This document shows positions 39,314-47,856 of a stretch of DNA of 64,000 nt, piece by piece. Numbering within the stretch: position 1 is the first letter of the stretch; the number at the start of each line of letters is the position of its first letter. Both the position numbers and the translations under genes were made by a program. Source of the stretch: Roseovarius sp. ZX-A-9 (GTDB lineage: Bacteria > Pseudomonadota > Alphaproteobacteria > Rhodobacterales > Rhodobacteraceae); contig NZ_JAPWHW010000003.1 of NCBI RefSeq assembly GCF_028369135.1, positions 186,001-250,000 on the forward strand. The letters are read 5' to 3'. The notes under the pieces were generated by a model. It ran no database searches. It had not been told where the DNA came from and saw nothing but the letters and a program-made list of their open reading frames with translations.

Positions 39314-41269
39314 ATGAACGATCTTCTGAGCGCGCAGCCGGATTCGGGCGACTATGACGCCTCCTCGATTCAAGTCCTGGAGGACATGGAACACGTTCGC
39401 CTGCGACCCGGCATGTATATCGGAGGCAAGGACGACCGTGCCCTGCACCACATGGTGGCCGAAATCATCGACAACTCGATGGACGAGGCGGTTGCCGGTC
39501 ATGCAACCTGGATCGAAGTCGAGCTGCACGAGAACGGCCATGTATCGGTGCGCGACAACGGCCGGGGTATCCCCACGGGGCCGCACCCCAAGGATCCGTC
39601 CAAATCCGCGCTGGAGATCATTTTCTGCACGCTGAACGCGGGCGGCAAGTTCTCGGGCGACAGTTATCAGACATCCGGCGGATTGCACGGCGTTGGCTCT
39701 TCGGTTGTCAACGCGCTGTCGGACCATCTGCGTGTCGAAGTGGCGCGCAACAAGGAACTCTTTGCGATGGAGTTCTCTCGCGGTATCCCGCAGGGCAAGC
39801 TGGCCAAGATCGGCGCCGCCCCCAACCGGCGCGGCACTGCCGTCACCTTTCATCCCGATCCCGAGATCTTCGGCTCGCTCAAGCTGAAGCCCGCCCGCCT
39901 GTTCAAGATGTCCCGGTCCAAGGCCTATCTGTTCTCCGGCGTCGAAATCCGCTGGAAGACCGCGATCAACGATGGCGAGACGCCGCAAGAGGCGACGTTC
40001 CACTTTCCCGGCGGCCTGTCAGATTATCTGACCGAGGCGATGGGCGGGGCCACCACCTATGCCGACAGCCCGTTTGCCGGGACCGTCTCCTTTGAGAAAT
40101 TCAAAGTGCCGGGCAAGGTGGAATGGGCGATCAACTGGACCCCGGCCCGCGACGGCTTCATCCAGTCTTATTGTAACACCGTTCCGACACCCGAGGGCGG
40201 CACCCATGAAGCCGGGTTCTGGGCCGCGATCCTCAAGGGGATCAAGGCCTATGGCGAGTTGGTCAACAACAAGAAAGCCGCGACCATCACCCGCGAGGAC
40301 CTGACCACCGGGGCCGGCGCGCTGGTGTCGTGCTTTATCCGCGATCCGGAATTCGTCGGCCAGACCAAGGACCGGCTGGCCACGGTCGATGCGCAGCGCA
40401 TGGTCGAAAACTCGGTACGCGACCACTTTGACAACTGGCTGGCGGCGGACACGAAATCGGCGGGCGCGATCCTTGACTTCCTTGTCCTGCGCGCCGAAGA
40501 GCGCCTGCGTCGCCGCCAGGAGAAGGAAACCCAGCGCAAGACCGCGACCAAGAAGCTGCGCCTGCCCGGCAAGCTGGTGGATTGTTCCTCAAATACCCGC
40601 GAAGGGACCGAGCTGTTCATCGTCGAAGGCGACAGCGCCGGCGGCTCTGCCAAGATGGCGCGCAACCGCGTCAATCAGGCGCTGCTGCCACTGCGCGGCA
40701 AGATCCTGAACGTGCTGGGCGCGGCCTCATCCAAGTTGGGGTCCAATGCCGAGATCAGCGATCTGACACAGGCTCTGGGCGTCGGGCTGGGCACGAAATT
40801 CAACCTTGATGATCTGCGCTATGACAAGATCATCATCATGACCGACGCGGATGTGGACGGCGCACATATCGCCGCCCTGCTGATGACGTTCTTCTTTACC
40901 CAGATGCGCCCGATGATCGATTCCGGGCACCTCTATCTGGCCTGTCCGCCCTTGTACCGGCTCAGCCAGGGGGCCAAGCGGGTCTACTGCACCGACGAGG
41001 CCGAACGCGACATCTGGCTGGAAAAGGGTCTGGGCGGCAAGGGCAAGATCGACGTCAGCCGCTTCAAGGGTCTGGGCGAGATGGACGCCAAGGACCTGAA
41101 AGAAACCACGATGGACCCCAAATCGCGCAAGCTGATCCGGGTCACGATTGACGAGGATGAACCCGGAGAGACGGGTGATCTGGTAGAGCGTCTGATGGGC
41201 AAGAAACCCGAGCTGCGGTTCCAGTACATTCAAGAGAATGCGAGGTTTGTGGAGGAACTGGATGTTTGA
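39314..41269 (+). CDS. parE: DNA topoisomerase IV subunit B
   Basis: ATPase subunit that with ParC decatenates daughter chromosomes; 651 aa. Seen: EHVRLRPGMYIGG, IDNSMDEA and RDNGRGIPTG of the GHKL ATP site, SGGLHGVGSSVVNAL, and the TOPRIM block EGDSAGGSAKMARNR...TDADVDGAHIAAL. The length and the PTGPHPKDPSKSALEIIFCTLNAGGKF segment favour ParE over GyrB, which is usually about 800 aa. Its TGA overlaps the TTG start of a foreign-looking gene. Confidence 0.95.
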   Translation: MNDLLSAQPDSGDYDASSIQVLEDMEHVRLRPGMYIGGKDDRALHHMVAEIIDNSMDEAVAGHATWIEVELHENGHVSVRDNGRGIPTGPHPKDPSKSALEIIFCTLNAGGKFSGDSYQTSGGLHGVGSSVVNALSDHLRVEVARNKELFAMEFSRGIPQGKLAKIGAAPNRRGTAVTFHPDPEIFGSLKLKPARLFKMSRSKAYLFSGVEIRWKTAINDGETPQEATFHFPGGLSDYLTEAMGGATTYADSPFAGTVSFEKFKVPGKVEWAINWTPARDGFIQSYCNTVPTPEGGTHEAGFWAAILKGIKAYGELVNNKKAATITREDLTTGAGALVSCFIRDPEFVGQTKDRLATVDAQRMVENSVRDHFDNWLAADTKSAGAILDFLVLRAEERLRRRQEKETQRKTATKKLRLPGKLVDCSSNTREGTELFIVEGDSAGGSAKMARNRVNQALLPLRGKILNVLGAASSKLGSNAEISDLTQALGVGLGTKFNLDDLRYDKIIIMTDADVDGAHIAALLMTFFFTQMRPMIDSGHLYLACPPLYRLSQGAKRVYCTDEAERDIWLEKGLGGKGKIDVSRFKGLGEMDAKDLKETTMDPKSRKLIRVTIDEDEPGETGDLVERLMGKKPELRFQYIQENARFVEELDV

Positions 41270-41727
41270 GTGATGCGCCCTACTTATTCGATTACATACG
41301 AGCACTTGTCCCTATTCTCATTGCTATATTTGTAGCCTACGTTGCTTATCAACAGTGGCAGACAAATCACGAGAGTTTGCGAGAGAAACTCTTCGACAGG
41401 AGAATTGAGGTTCACGACCAAGTCGCTGCGGCTCTTTCAAGGCTATTACGCGAAGGATTTCCCGCTGCTGGCATAGAAAATGAGCTTGCACAAGCATGGA
41501 GAAAATCACGTTTTCTATTTGACGATGAGGTTTCCGAGTACATTGAAAAGCTTAGAGAAGCAGTCAATGATGGCCAGTTCTACCACTCGCAAGCCGCGCT
41601 CAATAACGAGAAGCGTAACGACTATCTCGACAAGGAACATGATCGCTTGAACTGGCTTGCGAAACAGTTTGACCCTCTTCACGAACATTTTGCAAAGTAC
41701 CTTAGGCTTAGGTTCGGTCGAAAGTAG
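41266..41727 (+). CDS. Membrane-anchored hypothetical protein, AT-rich, 153 aa
   Basis: No family recognised. One N-terminal transmembrane helix (LVPILIAIFVAYVAYQQW, about residues 14-31) is followed by a hydrophilic, mostly helical region rich in Glu, Arg and Leu, probably coiled-coil and cytoplasmic. Codon use is much more AT-rich than parE. The only sensible start is TTG at 41266, overlapping the parE stop, so translation would depend on coupling to parE. The arrangement mirrors the HIRAN gene behind pheS. It looks horizontally acquired. Confidence 0.65.
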   Translation: MSDAPYLFDYIRALVPILIAIFVAYVAYQQWQTNHESLREKLFDRRIEVHDQVAAALSRLLREGFPAAGIENELAQAWRKSRFLFDDEVSEYIEKLREAVNDGQFYHSQAALNNEKRNDYLDKEHDRLNWLAKQFDPLHEHFAKYLRLRFGRK

Positions 41728-41729
41728 TT

Positions 41730-41762
41730 TTCTGATTTCATCCCTTTTTCTGATTTCATCCC
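41730..41762 (+). repeat. 18-bp tandem duplication
   Basis: TTCTGATTTCATCCCTTT at 41730-41747 is immediately repeated (41748-41762, first 15 bases). It sits 3 bases after the stop of the AT-rich gene and may mark the right edge of the inserted segment. Confidence 0.7.
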
Positions 41763-41913
41763 TAAAGGCTCACTCTGATTATGGGCTGGCCGTGCCGCAA
41801 GCGTCACGGCCCATTTGGGGCAACCCCATCACATACCTCGCAGCGCGGGCGGCAGCTTGCCACATGGGCAAATCGCCCTTTCCCCCGCCGCGCGCACGCG
41901 CCATAAATCCCCC

Positions 41914-42576
41914 ATGACCACCCACGCTTTCACCCTCGCAGGTGCGCAACTAACCGCCCTGCCCTCGGGTGCGCTCTACTGGCCGGAGCAGCGGCTGCTA
42001 ACCGTCTCGGACCTGCACTTGGGCAAATCGGAGCGCCGCGCGCGTTTGCAGGGCCAATCGCTGCCCCCATACGAGACGCGAGATACCCTGACCCGGCTGG
42101 AAGCGGACCTAAAGGCCACGAACGCGGCCACGGTCATCTGCCTTGGTGACAGTTTCGACGACACCGCGGCAGCCAGCGCGCTGTGCGAAGACGACACGCT
42201 CTGGATCCAGACATTGCAGGCCGGGCGGCGCTGGGTCTGGATCGAGGGCAACCACGATCCCGGCCCGCTCGACCTTGGCGGCACGCATCTGGCTGAACTG
42301 CCGCTTCCGCCACTGACCTTCCGCCACATTGCACGGCCCCGCGCCAGCGGCGAGATATCCGGCCATTATCACCCCAAGGCCACGCTGAACGCACGCGGGC
42401 GCAGCGTCACACGCCCCGCGTTCCTGATCGACAGTGACCGGGTGATCCTGCCCGCCTATGGCACCTATACCGGCGGGCTGCGCGCCACCGACACTGGCCT
42501 GCAAACGCTGATGCGCAAAGAGGCGATCGCCGTGCTGACCGGCAGTGCCGCCCGCGCCATTCCGATGCCGCGTTAA
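41914..42576 (+). CDS. pdeM: PdeM, ligase-associated DNA repair metallophosphoesterase
   Basis: 220-aa calcineurin-like phosphoesterase. Metal motifs in order: SDLHLGKSERRARLQGQ, LGDSFDD, GNHDPG, SGHYHPK. The DLHLGK-x-x-R-x-R start and PAYGTYTGGL near the end are characteristic of PdeM, which is normally genomically linked with an ATP-dependent DNA ligase and a Lhr-like helicase in DNA-damage response. Neither partner is in this window, so here it is orphaned or the set lies elsewhere. The ATG at 41914 was chosen over a longer open frame. Confidence 0.88.
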   Translation: MTTHAFTLAGAQLTALPSGALYWPEQRLLTVSDLHLGKSERRARLQGQSLPPYETRDTLTRLEADLKATNAATVICLGDSFDDTAAASALCEDDTLWIQTLQAGRRWVWIEGNHDPGPLDLGGTHLAELPLPPLTFRHIARPRASGEISGHYHPKATLNARGRSVTRPAFLIDSDRVILPAYGTYTGGLRATDTGLQTLMRKEAIAVLTGSAARAIPMPR

Positions 42577-42680
42577 GGCCTGTCCGGTTGCTGCGGGTGC
42601 CTGCCAAGCCGAAACGCCGGCGCTTGGGTAAGGCTCTGACGAGAGCATTCCACGCTGTCCCGACATGGAAAGGGGACGGC

Positions 42681-43424
42681 CTAGCCGATCACCCCCGCCG
42701 CCTCCAGTTTCGGGCGGTACTTGCGGCTGACCGGCACGGTCTCCTGGTTGACCAGCACAACCAGCACCTTATGCGGGCTTTCGCGTTTCGCACCGAGAAT
42801 CGCAGACTCCGCCACCCAATGCGAGCGATGGGTGCTGTGCCCGCGCACCGGATCGGTCTCGGCGATGGCATCCGACAGGCGCAGACGCAGCGTTGCCGTC
42901 CCCCGCGTGGTCGTGACTTCGGTGAAATGTCCGTTCGCAGACAGACGGATGAGGCTGCCGCGCACCTCTGGCGGCAGGCGGCGCATCAGGCGCGGTTGCG
43001 GCGGCGTGTTCTGGGGCTTTGCCATGAACCTGTAGCGCCGTAGCTCGAACCCTGGGATCAGCCGCCGCAGGATGAAGATCGGCGTGGCGATGACCAGCAC
43101 ATAGAGCGCGATCAGCGGAAGCGGCGGTACCGGCGCCCCGAACCGCGCCTCTACCACCGTGCCCACAAGCAGCACCACCGGGGACAGCGTCAGGGTCACC
43201 GTGATGATCGCGACCAGGTCGAAGAGTTCGGGCCGCTCTTCCCCGACGGTGATCGCTGCCACCGCGCGCGAGGCGTAGCCCGTCACGACCGCGCAGGTGG
43301 AAATCACCATCCAAAATCCGATGCGCACCCCCAGCGGCATGGCCGCGAGCGTATCAAACGGCCCGGCGACCACGCCGATCACCCAGGCCGCCAGCCAAAC
43401 AAACAGCGTCAGCGGCGCAGTCAT
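42681..43424 (-). CDS. Membrane-anchored LytTR-type transcriptional regulator
   Basis: About 247 aa. Four membrane helices (about residues 5-25, 32-55, 68-92, 100-122) are followed by a basic stretch and a C-terminal LytTR DNA-binding domain (about 155-245): SLIRLSANGHFTEVTTTRGTATLRLRLSDAIAETDP, then HSTHRSHWVAESAI and VPVSRKYRPKL, which match the usual H-R-S and P-V-S-R blocks. There is no receiver domain, so the membrane part may itself sense a signal. The start could be ATG 43424 or an upstream ATG near 43475. Divergent from the thioesterase gene. Confidence 0.82.
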   Translation of the reverse strand: MTAPLTLFVWLAAWVIGVVAGPFDTLAAMPLGVRIGFWMVISTCAVVTGYASRAVAAITVGEERPELFDLVAIITVTLTLSPVVLLVGTVVEARFGAPVPPLPLIALYVLVIATPIFILRRLIPGFELRRYRFMAKPQNTPPQPRLMRRLPPEVRGSLIRLSANGHFTEVTTTRGTATLRLRLSDAIAETDPVRGHSTHRSHWVAESAILGAKRESPHKVLVVLVNQETVPVSRKYRPKLEAAGVIG

Positions 43425-43587
43425 ACTCTGGACTGTCTCCTCAAGAACCGATCTGCACTTCTGACGGATTCGCATACTGTTTTCTGGCAGTCCTTTAACA
43501 AAGATCATTTTCCGCTATCGCGGCTTGATCAATCTAAGCATGATTGGTTGCGTGGCTTCCAGAAGAACACAAGCGACGTTACGTAAC

Positions 43588-44028
43588 ATGGGAAAGACAC
43601 CCCGTATGTCCCCGCAAACAGAGAAGAAAATCAAAAGCAGCTTTGCCGCGCAGGCGATGATGGCAACGCTTGGCGCCCGGTTGACCCATATTTCCAAGGG
43701 AAAAGTGGAGATTTCCGCCCCGATCCTGCCCGGCAGCCTGCAGCAACACGGGTTCGCCCATGCCGCCCTCACATTTGCCATCGGAGACAGTGCCGCGGGC
43801 TATGCGGCGCTCAGCATCATGTCGGATGATCACGAAGTTTTGACCTCGGAGATGAAAATTCACCTGCTTGCTCCGGCGCGCGGCGATCTTCTGGTCGCCA
43901 GAGGTAGGGTAATCAAGCCCGGTCGACGATTGGTGATCGTGCAGGCTGACGTCCATGCCAGAACCGGCACGGACGAGGTACATGTCGCGCTGTTGACCGG
44001 CACGATGGTGCCCGTGCCGGCCATGTAA
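43588..44028 (+). CDS. PaaI-type hotdog thioesterase
   Basis: About 146 aa. The hotdog fold is indicated by MMATLGARLTHISKGKVEISAPI, QQHGFAHAALTFAIGDSAAGYAAL (the H-G-x-x-H/A-x-x helix) and LTSEMKIHLLAPARGDLLVARGRVIKPGRRLVIVQADV. Members hydrolyse aromatic or short acyl-CoA thioesters. The start is uncertain: ATGs at 43588 and 43606 or an upstream start are possible, and none has a strong ribosome-binding site. It ends 10 bases before the convergent folD. Confidence 0.82.
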   Translation: MGKTPRMSPQTEKKIKSSFAAQAMMATLGARLTHISKGKVEISAPILPGSLQQHGFAHAALTFAIGDSAAGYAALSIMSDDHEVLTSEMKIHLLAPARGDLLVARGRVIKPGRRLVIVQADVHARTGTDEVHVALLTGTMVPVPAM

Positions 44029-44038
44029 CCGCCAGCTA

Positions 44039-44929
44039 TCAGGCGGTCAGCCCTTCGGGCTCTGGCAGACCGTTGGCGCGCGCGCAGGCGGTCACGGTGT
44101 TGGCCAGCAGGCAGGCAATGGTCATCGGACCGACGCCACCCGGCACCGGCGTGATCGCCCCGGCGACTTCGCTGGCACTGGCGAAATCGACGTCGCCCAC
44201 CAGCTTGTTCTTGCCGTCACGTTCGATCCGGTTGATGCCTACGTCGATCACGGTCGCGCCCGGCTTCATCCAGTCACCCGGTACCATCTCGGGGCGGCCC
44301 ACGGCAGCGACGACGATATCAGCGCGGCGTACCACCTCTTCGATGTTCTTGGTGCGGCTGTGGGCGATGGTCACGGTGCAGCTGTCACCCAGCAGCAGTT
44401 GTGCCATCGGTTTGCCCACTATGTTGCTCCGCCCGATCACCACCGCGTCCATACCGCTGAGCGATCCGTGATGGTCACGCAACATCATCAGGCAGCCGAG
44501 CGGCGTACAGGGCACCATGCTCTTCTGGCCCGTGCTGAGGAGGCCCACATTCGAGATGTGAAACCCGTCCACATCCTTGGCCGGGTTGATCGAATTGATC
44601 ACAAGATCTTCGTCCAAATGCTTGGGCAGAGGTAGTTGCACCAGGATACCGTGGATTTCCGGATCGTTGTTCAACTGATCGATCAGCGCCAGAAGATCGG
44701 CCTCGGATGTGCTTGCGTCCAGCTTGTGCTCGACCGATTTCATGCCAACCTCGACGGTCTGCTTGCCCTTCGAGCGCACATAGACCTGGCTGGCCGGGTC
44801 TTCGCCCACCAGCACCACGGCGAGGCCGGGGGTGATCCCGTGCTCTTCCTTCAGGCGTGCCACGTGGCCCGCCACTTTTGCCCGAACAGTGGCCGCAAAG
44901 GCCTTGCCATCAATTACAGTCGCCGCCAT
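44039..44929 (-). CDS. folD: Bifunctional methylenetetrahydrofolate dehydrogenase/cyclohydrolase
   Basis: Interconverts 5,10-methylene-THF and 10-formyl-THF in two steps. The 296-aa protein has [27 protein letters not shown] with the catalytic Lys (about residue 56), [11 protein letters not shown], the NADP-binding [18 protein letters not shown], and the C-terminal [20 protein letters not shown]. The ATG at 44929 follows AAAGGGTC. It lies 121 bases downstream of fhs on the same strand, and the two supply 10-formyl-THF. Confidence 0.97.
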   Translation of the reverse strand: MAATVIDGKAFAATVRAKVAGHVARLKEEHGITPGLAVVLVGEDPASQVYVRSKGKQTVEVGMKSVEHKLDASTSEADLLALIDQLNNDPEIHGILVQLPLPKHLDEDLVINSINPAKDVDGFHISNVGLLSTGQKSMVPCTPLGCLMMLRDHHGSLSGMDAVVIGRSNIVGKPMAQLLLGDSCTVTIAHSRTKNIEEVVRRADIVVAAVGRPEMVPGDWMKPGATVIDVGINRIERDGKNKLVGDVDFASASEVAGAITPVPGGVGPMTIACLLANTVTACARANGLPEPEGLTA

Positions 44930-44989
44930 CCCAAAGACCCTTTCATTATTTCGGAAACATTCGTCTCGTCCGTTTGTCACATACTAAAG

Positions 44990-45042
44990 AGGGTGGGCAT
45001 ACACCCACCCTGCATTAGCCTGACAGAGTGGGCGTTACGCCC
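44990..45042. repeat. REP-like palindromes between fhs and folD
   Basis: AGGGTGGG-cataca-CCCACCCT (44990-45011) is followed by GGGCG-tta-CGCCC (45030-45042). Both carry the GTGGGC core also seen after sucC and sucB, so this is a third locus of the same dispersed palindrome. It may dampen read-through from fhs to folD. Confidence 0.55.
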
Positions 45043-45050
45043 CGCCCGTA

Positions 45051-46727
45051 TCAGAACAACCCTTCGATCGACCCCATGTCGTTCAGCCGGATCGTCTCTG
45101 CCGCGGGCTTGCGTGGCAGGCCCGGCATGGTCATGATCTCACCGCAGACCACTACCACGAACCCGGCGCCGGCGCTCAGGCGCACTTCGCGGACTGGCAC
45201 CGAATGGCCGGTCGGCGCGCCACGCAGGGTCGGATCGGTGGAGAAGCTGTACTGCGTCTTGGCCATGCAGATCGGCAGATGGCCGTAGCCCTGCTCTTCC
45301 CACAGTTTCAGCTGATCGCGCACTTTGCTGTCCGCCAGCACTTCGTCGGCGCGGTAGATCGACTTGGCAATGCGGTTGATCTTGTCCCACAGGCTCATAT
45401 CGTCCGGGTAGATCGGCGAGAATTGCGAACGGCCACTGTCGGCAATCTCGGCCACGCGAACGGCCAGTTCCTCGGAGCCTTCGCTGCCCAGTTCCCAATG
45501 GCGGCTAAGGATCGCTTCAGAGCCTTGACCTTTCACATATTCCTTGACCGCTTCGATTTCTGCATCGGTGTCGGTCACGAAATGGTTGATCGCAACGACA
45601 ACTGGCACACCAAAGGATTTGAGGTTGCCGATGTGGCGACCCAAGTTGGCACAGCCTTCCTTGACCGCGTCGACATTCTCGGCACCCAGATCATTCTTGG
45701 AGACGCCGCCGTTCATTTTCATCGCACGCACTGTGGCGACCAGCACCACGCAATCAGGCGCAAGACCTGCCTTGCGGCATTTGATGTTCATGAACTTCTC
45801 AGCGCCCAAGTCAGCGCCAAAACCAGCTTCGGTCACAACATAATCAGCGATCTTCAGCGCTGTGGTGGTCGCGGTGACCGAGTTACAACCATGCGCGATG
45901 TTGGCAAACGGGCCGCCATGCACGAAGGCCGGGTTGTTTTCCAGCGTCTGCACGAGGTTGGGCTGCATCGCGTCCTTCAGAAGAACGGTCATCGCGCCTT
46001 CGGCCTTGATGTCGCGGCAGAAAACCGGGGTGCGATCACGCCGGTAGGCAACGATCATGTCGCCCAAACGTTTTTCGAGGTCTTCAAGATTAAGCGCGAG
46101 GCACAGAATCGCCATGACTTCGGACGCCACAGTGATGTCGAACCCGTCTTCGCGGGCAAAACCGTTGGACACACCGCCCAGCGACGATGTGATCTGGCGC
46201 AGCGAACGGTCGTTCATGTCCACGACACGCCGCCAGACGACGCGACGGGTGTCAATGCCGAGGTCGTTGCCCCAGTAGATGTGGTTGTCGATCATCGCGC
46301 TCAGCAGGCTGTGGGCCGATGTGATCGCGTGGAAGTCGCCGGTGAAGTGGAGGTTCATGTCCTCCATCGGGACAACCTGCGCATAGCCGCCACCGGCCGC
46401 GCCACCCTTCATCCCGAAGTTCGGGCCAAGCGATGCTTCGCGAATACAGATCGCGGCCTTCTTGCCAATCCGGTTCAGACCATCGCCCAGGCCGACGGTC
46501 GTTGTGGTCTTGCCTTCGCCCGCAGGTGTCGGGTTGATCGCTGTGACAAGGATCAGCTTGCCGGTTTTGTTCCCCTGAACCGAGTTGATGTACTCTTGGC
46601 TGACCTTGGCCTTGTCATGGCCATAGGGCAGCAAATGTTCGGTCGGAATGCCCAGCTTGGCGCCGATTTCCTGAATCGGCTTCTTCTTTGCTTCGCGTGC
46701 AATTTCGATGTCGGTTTTATAGCCCAT
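45051..46727 (-). CDS. fhs: Formate-tetrahydrofolate ligase
   Basis: ATP-dependent ligase forming 10-formyl-THF from formate and THF; 558 aa. Seen: the N-terminal [20 protein letters not shown], phosphate-binding [66 protein letters not shown], and the C-terminal [15 protein letters not shown]. The ATG at 46727 follows GGGGAGAGAT. With FolD it lets this marine-type bacterium run one-carbon units from formate or C1 compounds. Confidence 0.97.
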   Translation of the reverse strand: MGYKTDIEIAREAKKKPIQEIGAKLGIPTEHLLPYGHDKAKVSQEYINSVQGNKTGKLILVTAINPTPAGEGKTTTTVGLGDGLNRIGKKAAICIREASLGPNFGMKGGAAGGGYAQVVPMEDMNLHFTGDFHAITSAHSLLSAMIDNHIYWGNDLGIDTRRVVWRRVVDMNDRSLRQITSSLGGVSNGFAREDGFDITVASEVMAILCLALNLEDLEKRLGDMIVAYRRDRTPVFCRDIKAEGAMTVLLKDAMQPNLVQTLENNPAFVHGGPFANIAHGCNSVTATTTALKIADYVVTEAGFGADLGAEKFMNIKCRKAGLAPDCVVLVATVRAMKMNGGVSKNDLGAENVDAVKEGCANLGRHIGNLKSFGVPVVVAINHFVTDTDAEIEAVKEYVKGQGSEAILSRHWELGSEGSEELAVRVAEIADSGRSQFSPIYPDDMSLWDKINRIAKSIYRADEVLADSKVRDQLKLWEEQGYGHLPICMAKTQYSFSTDPTLRGAPTGHSVPVREVRLSAGAGFVVVVCGEIMTMPGLPRKPAAETIRLNDMGSIEGLF

Positions 46728-47076
46728 GATATCTCTCCCCGAGGCGGCGGCCACAATTAATCATGGATTCTCATATCTTGTCGGCAATGGTATACAGGAA
46801 GGAATTACGACATTTCCGGCCCGGGTTGCGTCTGGCGGCGTGCGAAAAGTTTCTCATCGGAAACTCGTGTCGCCGCATGCCGGTGCGCGGCCATCGCCAC
46901 TGCCTCATCAAATAACCGTTACCACGCGCTTGGCTTGTTTCAGCGCGGGACGCGTTCCCGCTTGCCAGGGCCGCATGGTGCCTTATCCGCCGGAGGATCG
47001 ATTAGAGGCACTAACAGCCGAGGATGCCCTTGAAACGTTGGGCATTTTTCCTGACACAGAGAAGTTACGAGAGCCT
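46728..47076. other. Non-coding region between tam and fhs
   Basis: No coding gene is supported. It contains GCGGGA-cgcgt-TCCCGC (46945-46961). ATGCCC and GGGCAT (47024-47045), followed by TTTTT on the plus strand, look like a short plus-strand terminator, although no plus-strand gene precedes it. The fhs promoter should lie at the low-coordinate end. Confidence 0.4.
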
Positions 47077-47856
47077 TCAGACCGTAAGCGTGAAGAAAAG
47101 CCTGCGGAAGGGAAACAGGACAGAGCCATCGGCGCGCACCGGATAGGCGCTGTGCATGACGTCTTCGTAGCGCTTGATCAGCTTCTTGCGCTGCTTGGCG
47201 TCGAGTGCCGCGAGGATCGGGCGGGCATAAGTGCTCTCGGTATAGCGCCGCACCGGATGGCTGCCGGCCTCGGCCGTCAGGCGCTGGTAATACTCGGTTT
47301 CCCACATGCGAAACCGGCCCTTGGGGGCCAGAAGTTCGTCATACTCGATCGGAGTCAGGACACCCGGCGTGCCCTGCGTGCCGGACTGTTCGGGAAACAG
47401 TTCCTCGGCCAGCGTCAACCAGACGCGGTGCGAAGGCGCGTTGTTCTGATGCGGCAACTGCACGGCCAAAGTGCCGCCTTTGCCCAGCATGGACACAAGG
47501 CGCGGCATGAGTTTCTCGTGGTCGTCCAGCCAGTGCAGCGCGGCGTTCGAAAAGATCAGACCGGGCGCGCGACGCGGGTGCCATTCGCCAATATCGGCCT
47601 GTTGCAGGCTGTCATAGCCCTTGGCCTGGCGCGCCTTGTCCAACATCGCAGGCGATGCATCCACCCCGATCAGCGGGCGCCCCCCCGAGCGGCTTGCCAA
47701 CGCGCCCGCCATCTGCCCGTTGCCGCACCCGAGGTCGACGATATCGCCCGCACCCATCTGGCCCACCGCGTTCAGCAGGTCCATGGCGGGTCTCAGGCGC
47801 AGGTCCCGAAACCGGTTATAGGCGCCGGGACTCCAGTCCGCTGTCTTTGCATTCAT
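47077..47856 (-). CDS. tam: Trans-aconitate 2-methyltransferase-like SAM methyltransferase
   Basis: 259-aa class I methyltransferase. The SAM motif is IVDLGCGNGQMAGALASR with LIGVDASPAML after it. SPGAYNRFRDLRLRPAMDLL near the start, FSNAALHWLDDHEKLMPRL and a C-terminal RLFFTLTV agree with the Tam family, which methylates trans-aconitate and thereby relieves inhibition of aconitase. Its ATG overlaps the ftsH stop by one base (TGATG), so it is the last gene of the tol-ftsH transcription unit. Confidence 0.85.
   Translation of the reverse strand: MNAKTADWSPGAYNRFRDLRLRPAMDLLNAVGQMGAGDIVDLGCGNGQMAGALASRSGGRPLIGVDASPAMLDKARQAKGYDSLQQADIGEWHPRRAPGLIFSNAALHWLDDHEKLMPRLVSMLGKGGTLAVQLPHQNNAPSHRVWLTLAEELFPEQSGTQGTPGVLTPIEYDELLAPKGRFRMWETEYYQRLTAEAGSHPVRRYTESTYARPILAALDAKQRKKLIKRYEDVMHSAYPVRADGSVLFPFRRLFFTLTV

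Noticed and set aside
38063..40003. Minus-strand open frame spanning the aldolase, glk and parE
   Set aside because: It crosses three real genes of the opposite strand without domains; it is a GC-driven shadow.
45204..46760. Long plus-strand open frame across fhs
   Set aside because: Exact shadow of the fhs coding pattern; fhs itself is unmistakable on the minus strand.
47024..47049. Plus-strand terminator-like hairpin suggesting a small RNA upstream
   Set aside because: The stem is only 6 bp and no promoter or conserved RNA is visible in 46760-47020, so a small RNA gene cannot be supported.
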